The translations under genes were made by a program, and so were the position numbers. Below the pieces are notes generated by a model. That model saw only the letters and a list, made by a program, of their open reading frames with translations. It made no database searches and was not told the DNA's origin. DNA of 11,174 bases from Moraxellaceae bacterium (GTDB lineage Bacteria > Pseudomonadota > Gammaproteobacteria > Pseudomonadales > Moraxellaceae): the NCBI GenBank assembly GCA_014378805.1, contig JACMMY010000113.1:1-11174 (forward strand), in the 5' to 3' direction. Shown in pieces: positions 1 through 5,484 of this stretch (the first letter of the stretch is position 1; each line of letters begins with the position of its first letter).

Positions 1-8
1 ACGACCTA

Positions 9-85
9 GCAGCGGTAGTTCAGTTGGTTAGAATATCGGCCTGTCACGCCGAGGGTCGCGGGTTCGAGTCCCGTCCGCTGCGCCA
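9..85 (+). tRNA. tRNA-Asp (anticodon GTC), first copy
   Basis: Decodes GAC/GAU. The 7-bp acceptor stem GCAGCGG/CCGCTGC (9-15 with 75-81) is perfect. It is followed by discriminator G and an encoded CCA ending at 85. The D arm carries AGTTCAGTTGGTTAGA, the anticodon stem 36-40/48-52 is fully paired, and the loop CTGTCAC places GTC at 43-45. The T arm has GGTTCGAGTCC. All standard elements of a bacterial elongator tRNA-Asp are present. It is identical to the copy at 267-343. Confidence 0.97.
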
Positions 86-96
86 TATTTGAGTTT

Positions 97-122
97 AACC
101 CGCTTAATGCGGGTTTTTCTTT
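97..122 (+). terminator. Terminator-like hairpin inside the tRNA cluster
   Basis: A 7-bp stem AACCCGC/GCGGGTT (97-103 with 109-115) with a 5-base loop is followed by a T-rich run (114-118, then CTTTT). This is a typical intrinsic terminator 11 bases after tRNA-Asp. Only 19 bases separate the T-run from tRNA-Val and no promoter is visible there. Either read-through feeds the downstream tRNAs, or the hairpin acts as an RNA-processing element. Confidence 0.75.
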
Positions 123-141
123 TAGTGAGAGTCATCGTATT

Positions 142-217
142 GGGCGTTTAGCTCAGTTGGTAGAGCAGCGCCCTTACAAGGCGCGGGTCGGCGGTTCGAG
201 CCCGTCAACGCCCACCA
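142..217 (+). tRNA. tRNA-Val (anticodon TAC)
   Basis: Decodes GUA/GUG/GUU. The acceptor stem GGGCGTT/AACGCCC (142-148 with 207-213) is perfect, followed by discriminator A and an encoded CCA ending at 217. The D arm has TAGCTCAGTTGGTAGAGC. The anticodon stem GCGCC/GGCGC (168-172 with 180-184) closes a loop with TAC at 175-177. The T arm carries GGTTCGAGCC. An unusual point is that the 10 bases before the gene are the exact reverse complement of 217-226, just after it, which would extend the precursor helix. Confidence 0.97.
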
Positions 218-266
218 ATACGATGATTGTGTTTGATTTTGTAATTGTGTTTTGTTGTACGACCTA

Positions 267-343
267 GCAGCGGTAGTTCAGTTGGTTAGAATATCGGCCT
301 GTCACGCCGAGGGTCGCGGGTTCGAGTCCCGTCCGCTGCGCCA
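267..343 (+). tRNA. tRNA-Asp (anticodon GTC), second copy
   Basis: Identical over all 77 bases to the tRNA at 9-85, with GTC at 301-303 and encoded CCA at 341-343. It follows tRNA-Val by 49 bases of AT-rich spacer with no visible terminator, so tRNA-Val and this gene are probably co-transcribed. A strong terminator follows at 352-386. Confidence 0.97.
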
Positions 344-351
344 TTTTAAAG

Positions 352-386
352 AAAACCCTAGGTTGCCTAAGCATCTAGGGTTTTTT
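352..386 (+). terminator. Intrinsic terminator closing the tRNA cluster
   Basis: A perfect 10-bp stem AAAACCCTAG/CTAGGGTTTT (352-361 with 375-384) with a 13-base loop runs into six Ts. It begins 8 bases after the second tRNA-Asp. Confidence 0.9.
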
Positions 387-390
387 GTTG

Positions 391-1091
391 TTTGAAAATA
401 AGTGTAATTGAGATATGGTGGTAAATTACGTTATATATTTCAATAATATATGTCTTATTCAGCAATAAACTATAAAAAAACCCCTCAACGATAGGCGTAT
501 TTTTACGAATGAAACAACCATCCCTTCTACACCACATTATTGATGATCACATTGCTGTCGATGACACGATATCAGCCCACTCATCCTGACAAAGTAAATC
601 ATGAACATTTTTACTCAAGGAAAATGGATTCGAGGACATCATTTAAATCTCAATTTTAGAGAGGCAAGATCTTCTTATCTATTTTGGTGGTGAAATCGGT
701 GTTGAGGTGCAAATAAGTTAGCGTGATCGAAAGTCGACTTATTAGCGCTATTCATCTGCTTCGTAATCTGGTTCATTGAAGGCGGATGTGATTATGAGAG
801 AGATCAGGGTAATTCATTGAATTTTTGATATATAACATCTAATTTATAAAAAAGTTACCCACACTGACTGAGGGTAAGGCTGTGGATAAAATAGAGTGGA
901 ACGCGTGGAACATATGAAAACAGAGGGATGCAGTGGATTGGTTGTTTTTTATCAAAGAGCAATTATAAAGAAATGGCTAAAATTTTTAATTGATGGGTTC
1001 GGATTTCATCGTTTTGTCATTTATGAGCGGTATAGTGATTCCTAACAAAAGGACGTTCATTAACACTGTGGAAGTTATATAACAAAGCTAT
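391..1091. other. Gene-poor AT-rich region downstream of the tRNA cluster
   Basis: About 700 bases with no reading frame I can support. The longest plus-strand frames noted are ATG-led frames of 26 codons (509-589) and 30 codons (601-693). Neither has a clear ribosome site or a recognisable product. The stretch is rich in stops in all frames and could be decayed DNA next to tRNA genes, which are frequent integration targets, but I see no integrase or attachment repeat. Specific sites within it are the two DnaA-box-like sequences (855-889) and a 10-bp palindrome GTTATATAAC (1074-1083). Confidence 0.6.
855..889. promoter_or_regulatory. Two DnaA-box-like sites in inverted orientation
   Basis: TTACCCACA at 855-863 differs by one base from the consensus box TTATCCACA. 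TGTGGATAA at 881-889 is its exact reverse complement. They face each other across 17 bases and follow an AT-rich stretch (about 820-850). TTACCC/GGGTAA (855-860 with 872-877) also forms a short inverted repeat. Matches to a 9-mer can arise by chance, and no dnaA, dnaN or other origin gene is in view, so function is uncertain. Confidence 0.3.
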
Positions 1092-1121
1092 AAGCCCATT
1101 TCGCTAGATTTGGGCTTTTTT
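1092..1121 (+). terminator. Orphan intrinsic terminator
   Basis: The stem AAGCCCA/TGGGCTT (1092-1098 with 1111-1117) with a 12-base loop is followed by a run of six Ts. It reads on the plus strand, but no plus-strand gene precedes it back to the tRNA cluster, which has its own terminator. It may end a small RNA, or be a relic of a lost gene. In the opposite direction the T-run is poor, so it is a weak terminator for the msr transcript. Confidence 0.65.
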
Positions 1122-1190
1122 GTTGTGAGTAACTGCGACAATACCACTGTAACTCACAAGCGGTTTTTTGATTGATGTCGATATCTACAC

Positions 1191-1735
1191 TTAGCCAAAA
1201 GTGAAAGCGAATATTTAGATGTTTGGTTCAAGGAGCTCGATGTCGAAGGTTTGATCTTTGACCTCTTGCGTTTGACGAATCAATTGATACAAACGTTGTC
1301 CTCTGACGACACCCATACTATTTGCGTCTGTATCAACACCGTGATTAGTTCCAAGCGCCATGCCATTTAATGTGGCATGGAATTTGATGGGTTTTCCATC
1401 GGAGCTATTCATAACCAGATGAAGATCTTGTGCATGTAAGCGAGAGGACAAGTGACCTTTAAAGCTGATTTTCACTGCGCGTTCAGCTTCAACTTTCCAA
1501 GTAACCAATCAAACTATCGGCGGCAAGCTAGAATCCAATAGAGGTTGGCGACTGTCGAATTCTTCATATCAGCAGCCAAACCGTCCTCAGTCGCAGATGC
1601 GGTAACAAGACTGTTTGGAACATTTTTATCACTTGCTTCAGTAAGCAACTGCTGAATTGTCTTTTCAGATTCGTCATAGTTGCTTTCACCAAAGTCATGT
1701 CTCAGGATGCGTCCCTGTACATCAATAAAAAATGG
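1191..1735 (-). pseudogene. 3' remnant of a dipZ-like thiol:disulfide interchange protein gene
   Basis: The translation resembles the C-terminal part of DipZ-type proteins (thioredoxin-fold domain plus a beta-rich C-terminal domain) that pass reducing power across the membrane. Just after the msrA stop, 1732-1721 reads FFID and continues in frame (GRILRHDFGE, then a helix with TIQQLL) to about 1558. There a one-base frameshift is needed to continue as SPTSIGF. An in-frame TAG follows at 1530-1528. After a further shift and apparent loss of several tens of residues, the frame resumes at TWKVEAERA and runs through DLHLVM, ADGKP-like SSDGKP, HGVDTDA and RLYQLIRQ. A TAA at 1217-1215 interrupts it, yet the codons after that stop still spell IFAFTFG before a second TAA at 1193-1191, the family's usual ending. 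The whole membrane domain and N-terminal thioredoxin motif are missing. Family assignment is from recalled consensus; decay is read directly. Confidence 0.8.
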
Positions 1736-1740
1736 TCACT

Positions 1741-2436
1741 TTATTGCGCCACTAACACAGGATCAGTTCGATAAACTGTCGGGTAGAGACGTTTGAGGTT
1801 ATCGATTTTTGGCTGGTCATTAATGGCAATGTATGGACTTCCTGGATGTAAAGTCAGATAGTTTTGATGGTAATCCTCCGCTGGATAAAACGCTTTTAGC
1901 GAATTAATCTGCGTTACGATACGGTCATGAAATAATCCAGTTTTACCAAGTTGAGTAATATAGGCTTGAGCGATTTTATGTTGCTCTCCGTTGCTATACC
2001 AGATCGCAGAACGGTATTGAGTTCCTGAATCAGGACCTTGGCGATTCAGCTCAGTTGGATCATGTGCGACCGAAAAGTAAATTCGCAGTAATTCACCTAA
2101 AGAAACTTGTTGTGGATCAAATTCAACTTGCACCGATTCAGCATGTCCAGTCGTGCCACCTGAAACGACTTCATATTGCGCAGTAGATGCTTTGCCACCC
2201 GCATAGCCAGAAATAGCATTAGTCACGCCTTTGACGTGCTGGAATACACCTTGGATGCCCCAGAAGCAGCCTCCAGATAAGACAATGACTTCGTGACGAC
2301 TTGTCGATGATTCTTTGAGTGTTGGTGCAGGTAAGACAATATTAGTTTCACGTGCACAGGCGCTCACGGAACCAAGGCAAAGCAATATTGGGATTAACAT
2401 TGCCAAAGTGGATTTTTTAAAGTAACGAGTTCTCAT
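1741..2436 (-). CDS. msrA: Peptide-methionine (S)-S-oxide reductase MsrA, exported
   Basis: Reduces the S epimer of methionine sulfoxide in proteins. The catalytic motif GCFWG places the sulfenic-acid Cys at residue 57. GYAGG, TGHAE and DYHQNYL are further family signatures. The N terminus is a signal peptide (KK near residues 7-8, hydrophobic 11-24) ending in VSAC, a plausible lipobox with Cys27, so the enzyme is probably a lipoprotein or otherwise periplasmic. After that Cys the only cysteine is Cys57. No resolving Cys follows, and the C terminus has the SPYIAINDQPK type of ending, so regeneration must rely directly on a thioredoxin-like donor. The start at 2436 is chosen because GGAG lies 6 bases upstream; a frame extension to 2490 has no such site. 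It follows msrB by 25 bases, so the two are probably one transcript. A dipZ remnant begins 5 bases after its stop. Confidence 0.93.
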   Translation of the reverse strand: MRTRYFKKSTLAMLIPILLCLGSVSACARETNIVLPAPTLKESSTSRHEVIVLSGGCFWGIQGVFQHVKGVTNAISGYAGGKASTAQYEVVSGGTTGHAESVQVEFDPQQVSLGELLRIYFSVAHDPTELNRQGPDSGTQYRSAIWYSNGEQHKIAQAYITQLGKTGLFHDRIVTQINSLKAFYPAEDYHQNYLTLHPGSPYIAINDQPKIDNLKRLYPTVYRTDPVLVAQ

Positions 2437-2461
2437 GATGTGCTCCAAAATAAGCGATATG

Positions 2462-3037
2462 TTAGGCGTGAGGAGTAAAGTTAAGTGCAACTGAATTCAT
2501 GCAAAAGCGGCGTCCAGTGGGTTTTGGACCATCGTCAAATACACGACACAAGTGAGCATCACAACGAGTGCAGGAAACCGCAGTCCGTGTCATGAATAGA
2601 CTACGATCTTTAGTTTGGGTGATATTTTCTTCTGCAATCGGCTGGTAAAAGCTTGGCCAGCCTGTACCAGATTCAAACTTGGTCTGTGAATCAAACAGCG
2701 CGGTATTACAGCAAATACAGCGAAATATACCTGCGTCATGCACATTCAAATATTTGCCACTATAGGGCCGTTCTGTTCCTTCTTGTCGAGTCACATAAAA
2801 TGAAGCTAGGGGAAGTTGTGCTTGCCATTGGGCTTCACTCTTAATGATCTTCGGTAATCGTATTCGTCCAGTGCGGACGGAAGCGGGCGAAAATTCGACG
2901 ATCCAGACTTCTTTAGATGAGTTAGTTGCAGCATTTGCATCACTTAAGTTCTGCAAAAATAAATTCCCTACTGTAAAGCCAGTAACCGTAGTGATAGCCT
3001 TTGAAATCAGTTTACGACGTGAATAGTGTTGCGTCAT
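2462..3037 (-). CDS. msrB: Peptide-methionine (R)-S-oxide reductase MsrB, Tat-exported
   Basis: Reduces the R epimer of protein-bound methionine sulfoxide. The N terminus has a twin-arginine motif (SRRKLIS, residues 6-12), a hydrophobic stretch (13-28) and a likely cleavage after ANA (residue 36), so it should fold in the cytoplasm and work in the periplasm. Zinc ligands are C107/C110 and C156/C159. GWPSF lies at 126-130 and the catalytic Cys179 is in RRFCMNS. The resolving position in SGxGWPSF is Thr125. The usual HLGHVF motif reads HLCRVF at 162-167, so a normally conserved active-site His is Arg165 and the preceding Gly is Cys164. The start at 3037 has GGAGAAG 5 bases upstream; an in-frame GTG at 3055 is less likely. 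It is the first gene of the msrB-msrA unit. Function as MsrB is very likely; the effect of the altered motif is unknown. Confidence 0.92.
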   Translation of the reverse strand: MTQHYSRRKLISKAITTVTGFTVGNLFLQNLSDANAATNSSKEVWIVEFSPASVRTGRIRLPKIIKSEAQWQAQLPLASFYVTRQEGTERPYSGKYLNVHDAGIFRCICCNTALFDSQTKFESGTGWPSFYQPIAEENITQTKDRSLFMTRTAVSCTRCDAHLCRVFDDGPKPTGRRFCMNSVALNFTPHA

Positions 3038-3159
3038 TTTATCTTCTCCAAGCACATGAATATACGCTGAATCACTTCTATCAAATAAGATGTGAATATC
3101 ATATGAAACGATTAGAACAATAGGTTGATAGTCACAAACCCTTTGATAGTAGTGTTATG

Positions 3160-3169
3160 GTCTATAGAC
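3160..3169. promoter_or_regulatory. Palindrome GTCTATAGAC upstream of msrB
   Basis: A perfect 10-bp palindrome 122 bases upstream of the msrB start codon, in the region where its promoter should be. It could be an operator half-site pair, but a single short palindrome is weak evidence and I do not recognise the regulator. Confidence 0.2.
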
Positions 3170-3253
3170 ACCTTAAACTGGGCGTTGTTACACGTCAGAT
3201 GAGAAGTTTATGTTTGTTTAACGTAACTGGAACCATAATCTTGATATACACGA

Positions 3254-3291
3254 TTTGGATTAGTTTGGATTAGTTTGGATTAGTTTGGATT
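3254..3291. repeat. 10-bp tandem repeat, 3.8 copies
   Basis: The unit TTTGGATTAG is repeated without error three times and followed by a partial fourth (TTTGGATT). The period equals about one helical turn. It lies 120 bases before the ATG of the His-rich gene and 216 bases before msrB, within non-coding DNA. Perfect short repeats of this kind can change copy number by slippage. Confidence 0.9.
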
Positions 3292-3411
3292 CTATTTTTA
3301 TTTCATTATTAAATTAAAATCATTGTTTTATATAGTTTAATTTTTTTGGAATCAGAAATTTTAAAGTATATTTAAATATGTGACGATCGAGTAATGGGTA
3401 TATAAGGACGA

Positions 3412-3765
3412 ATGACCAGATGTCTGATATATTTCGAGCGTAGATTTCAAAAAAGGATTTTGATCTTGTTAAAAAAAATTTTAAGTAGTGCTTTATTATT
3501 TGGGTTAATCGTTATTTCAGCGCCTTCACATGCTGAAATCTTAGTGAATCATCACGGTCAACCTATTCAAGAAAGTGGTGCTCACCTTTCTTCTCATCAA
3601 AAAGCGCCTTATCAAAGTGCATCACATCATCGATCAGTTCACAGAACTCTTCATCATGGTCGCCAACATCTACAACGACACCATTATCGTAGCTATACGC
3701 AACATCGCGATCTCGTTATTAGCTGCTTAAGAATGAAAAATGGTCGTCATTATCGCGTCTGTTAA
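3412..3765 (+). CDS. Small histidine-rich exported protein of unknown function
   Basis: I do not recognise a characterised family. The encoded protein has a signal peptide: LLKK, then a hydrophobic run (about residues 23-37 from the ATG), then a likely cleavage at SHA-E (residue 41). The mature part, about 76 residues, is rich in His, Arg, Gln and Ser with several HH pairs (NHHGQ, SHHRS, LHHG, RHHY). It ends with two Cys 12 residues apart (SCLRMKNGRHYRVC), which could form a disulfide in the periplasm. Metal binding is a reasonable guess only. Two starts are possible: ATG 3412 (AAGGA only 3 bases upstream) or TTG 3466 (AGGA 8 bases upstream). The latter gives a 99-residue protein with a more standard signal peptide, MLKKILSSALLFG. 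A TATATAA at 3399-3405 would suit the later start. The gene stands alone between msrB (divergent) and the amidase. Confidence 0.7.
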   Translation: MTRCLIYFERRFQKRILILLKKILSSALLFGLIVISAPSHAEILVNHHGQPIQESGAHLSSHQKAPYQSASHHRSVHRTLHHGRQHLQRHHYRSYTQHRDLVISCLRMKNGRHYRVC

Positions 3766-3781
3766 TTTTTAAATTTTTGTG

Positions 3782-3816
3782 TGGTTTTTCTTCGCTGTAA
3801 ATCTTTAGAAAAACCA
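3782..3816. terminator. Inverted repeat after the His-rich gene, possible weak terminator
   Basis: TGGTTTTTCT (3782-3791) and AGAAAAACCA (3807-3816) are perfect reverse complements around a 15-base loop, 17 bases after the stop codon. The stem is AT-rich and lacks a good T-run afterwards, so termination strength is doubtful. It ends 28 bases before the amidase start. Confidence 0.45.
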
Positions 3817-3843
3817 TTAATTGATGCAATTTAAGATGGAATA

Positions 3844-5337
3844 ATGCACATGAAATATTCAGAATATATTCAATATGATGGTTTGGGTTTGTCTAGTTTG
3901 GTTGCGCGCCGTGAAGTGACCGCGTCTGAGCTGTTGCGAGTTGCAATTGAGCGTACAGAAAAAACGCATAAGAAACTCAATGCGGTCATTATTCGAATGG
4001 ATGAGATTGCGCAAGCGCGAGCAAATCAGCCGCTAAATGGACCATTTGCAGGGGTACCATTTTTAACCAAAGATTTGTTTCAAGATTATGCTGGCGTTCT
4101 GAATGCCAACGGCAATAAAGCACTGAAAGCTGCAAAATATCGACCCAGCGTCCATGCAGAGATTACTCAACGCTGGTTGAATTCAGGTGTTGTTATTTTT
4201 GGGCGAACCAATACGCCAGAGTTTGGGATTAAAGGGGTGACTGAGCCTGATGCATGGGGCACAAGTCATAATCCTTGGAATATCAAGCATACACCAGGCG
4301 GTTCATCGGGCGGTTCTGCTGCTGCGGTTGCAGCAGGCATCGTACCTATGGCAGGGGCAAATGACGGTGGTGGATCGATTCGTATTCCTGCGGCATGTTG
4401 TGGTTTATTTGGACTCAAGCCCAGTCGTGGACGTACGCCGTGGGGCCCATTGGTTACTGAACAAATGCATGGCGCTGCCATGAATCATGTGGTATCGCGA
4501 ACGGTGCGTGATAGTGCAGCAATGCTAGATGCGACACATGGCGATGAGGTGGGTTCACTGTATCGACTTGCAGCGCCTACGCGTTCATATCTTGAAGAAG
4601 CGAGTATTGATCCTAGACCCCTTATGATTGCATTTTCGACACGATCACCGATTGGAACACCTGTCGATGCTGAGGCAATTAAAGCGGTTGAAAAAACCGT
4701 GAAGTTACTTGAGTCGCTAGGGCATCGTGTCGAAGAGGCTGAACCAGAACTTGATGGTTTAGAGGCGGCGTATAGTTTTTTAACGCTATGGTTTGCAAAT
4801 GCGGCAGTCACTGTGCGGAAAGTAAAAAACGAAACAGGTTGTGGCTCGGAAGGTTTTGAGTTAGATACTTTGGCAACTGCTGCATTTGGTGATGCGACAC
4901 CTTCCAGTGCGTATGCTCAGGCGTATGTCTATGCCAATATGTGCGCGCGTAAACTTGCTGAATTTAACAAGAAATATGATTTATGGTTGACACCGACGAT
5001 GGCGATGCCACCTGCACGCGTAGGTGAGGTGAGATTATCGATGATCGAGAAAATCGCAGCCAAGGCATTACTTGCGGGGCATCTTGCGCGCCCTGTGATC
5101 AAGTTTGGTATTGCCCATAAAATGGCAGTCGATAATTTGAAATGGGTTCCCTTTACTCAAATTGCCAATATTACAGGCGTACCCGCAATGTCAGTTCCGT
5201 TGCATGTCACATCAAAGGGTTTACCGATGGGGGTACAGTTTATTGCGCCGATGGGTGAAGAGGGTTTGTTATTTCGATTGGCGGGACAGTTAGAGCGCGC
5301 GCAGCCTTGGCCGTTGCTTGCGCCGTTTATGAACTAG
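3844..5337 (+). CDS. Amidase-signature family hydrolase (NylA-like)
   Basis: A serine hydrolase that cleaves amide bonds. The Ser-cisSer-Lys triad is visible: Lys76 in PFLTKD, Ser154 in PGGSSGGS and nucleophile Ser178 in GGGSIRIPA. Spacing agrees with NylA (Lys72/Ser150/Ser174, recalled). TEPDAWGTSHNPWN and GLKPSRGRTP also resemble NylA, the 6-aminohexanoate cyclic dimer hydrolase, more than GatA. Length, 497 residues, is normal. The C-terminal block (FTQIANITGVPAMSVP, then GLPMGVQF) is the typical substrate-side end. There is no signal peptide, so it is cytoplasmic. The natural substrate cannot be told from sequence. It does not sit with gatB/gatC, which argues against a role in Gln-tRNA formation. 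An ATG at 3850 is an alternative start with better spacing (9 bases) from GGA at 3838-3840. It converges on nadB across an inverted-repeat element. Confidence 0.92.
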   Translation: MHMKYSEYIQYDGLGLSSLVARREVTASELLRVAIERTEKTHKKLNAVIIRMDEIAQARANQPLNGPFAGVPFLTKDLFQDYAGVLNANGNKALKAAKYRPSVHAEITQRWLNSGVVIFGRTNTPEFGIKGVTEPDAWGTSHNPWNIKHTPGGSSGGSAAAVAAGIVPMAGANDGGGSIRIPAACCGLFGLKPSRGRTPWGPLVTEQMHGAAMNHVVSRTVRDSAAMLDATHGDEVGSLYRLAAPTRSYLEEASIDPRPLMIAFSTRSPIGTPVDAEAIKAVEKTVKLLESLGHRVEEAEPELDGLEAAYSFLTLWFANAAVTVRKVKNETGCGSEGFELDTLATAAFGDATPSSAYAQAYVYANMCARKLAEFNKKYDLWLTPTMAMPPARVGEVRLSMIEKIAAKALLAGHLARPVIKFGIAHKMAVDNLKWVPFTQIANITGVPAMSVPLHVTSKGLPMGVQFIAPMGEEGLLFRLAGQLERAQPWPLLAPFMN

Positions 5338-5343
5338 AGCTAT

Positions 5344-5471
5344 CTAACGTTTTACAAAATTGAGTTTTGGGTATTTTCCCGCGCATTTCGACAAGCTATG
5401 TAGTACTCTAATCTTGTCGAAGTGCGTAAAAATAACGATTTGAAAAAAGCACATTTACCCCAAAACGTTAG
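5344..5471. repeat. Nested inverted-repeat element between convergent genes (REP/MITE-like)
   Basis: The outer arms CTAACGTTTT (5344-5353) and AAAACGTTAG (5462-5471) are perfect reverse complements. Inside them, 5382-5395 and 5413-5426 (core TTCGACAAG/CTTGTCGAA) form a 14-bp stem with one G-T step and a 17-base loop. A third imperfect pair, TTTTGGGTA and TACCCCAAAA, flanks these. The TTCGACAAG core resembles repetitive extragenic palindromes seen in many bacteria. The element fills nearly the whole gap between the amidase and nadB stops and may serve as a bidirectional terminator or mRNA stabiliser. Confidence 0.7.
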
Positions 5472-5484
5472 CAGACTGTAACGA

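Larger units (their letters stand above)
1..344 (+). repeat. 86-base direct repeat carrying tRNA-Asp twice, flanking tRNA-Val
   Basis: Positions 1-86 and 259-344 are identical, 258 bases apart. Each copy holds a full tRNA-Asp gene plus 8 identical bases upstream (ACGACCTA) and one base downstream. The shared 5' flank shows that more than the mature tRNA was duplicated. The first copy starts exactly at the window edge, so the repeat may extend further left or belong to a longer array. Recombination between the copies would remove one tRNA-Asp and the tRNA-Val between them. Confidence 0.9.
3038..3411. other. Divergent intergenic region between msrB and the His-rich gene
   Basis: About 370 bases without a gene. 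It must hold the msrB promoter (minus) and the promoter of the next gene (plus), but I cannot pick a convincing -35/-10 pair for either. It contains a 10-bp palindrome (3160-3169), a 10-bp tandem repeat (3254-3291) and a very AT-rich stretch (3292-3380). TATATAA at 3399-3405 could be a -10 element for a transcript starting near 3411. Confidence 0.5.

Noticed and set aside
509..693. Two short plus-strand frames (509-589 and 601-693)
   Set aside because: 26 and 30 codons, no ribosome site, no recognisable product. They are expected by chance in AT-rich DNA.
391..1191. Integrated element or genomic island at the tRNA-Asp gene
   Set aside because: No integrase, transposase or duplicated tRNA 3' end is visible downstream. 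The second tRNA-Asp is a full gene with its own terminator, not an attachment-site fragment.
2437..2490. Extended N terminus of msrA starting at 2490
   Set aside because: The extra residues overlap the msrB 3' end, precede the signal peptide and have no ribosome site. ATG 2436 has GGAG at proper spacing.
3254..3291. CRISPR array
   Set aside because: The units are 10 bases and contiguous with no spacers, and no cas genes are nearby.
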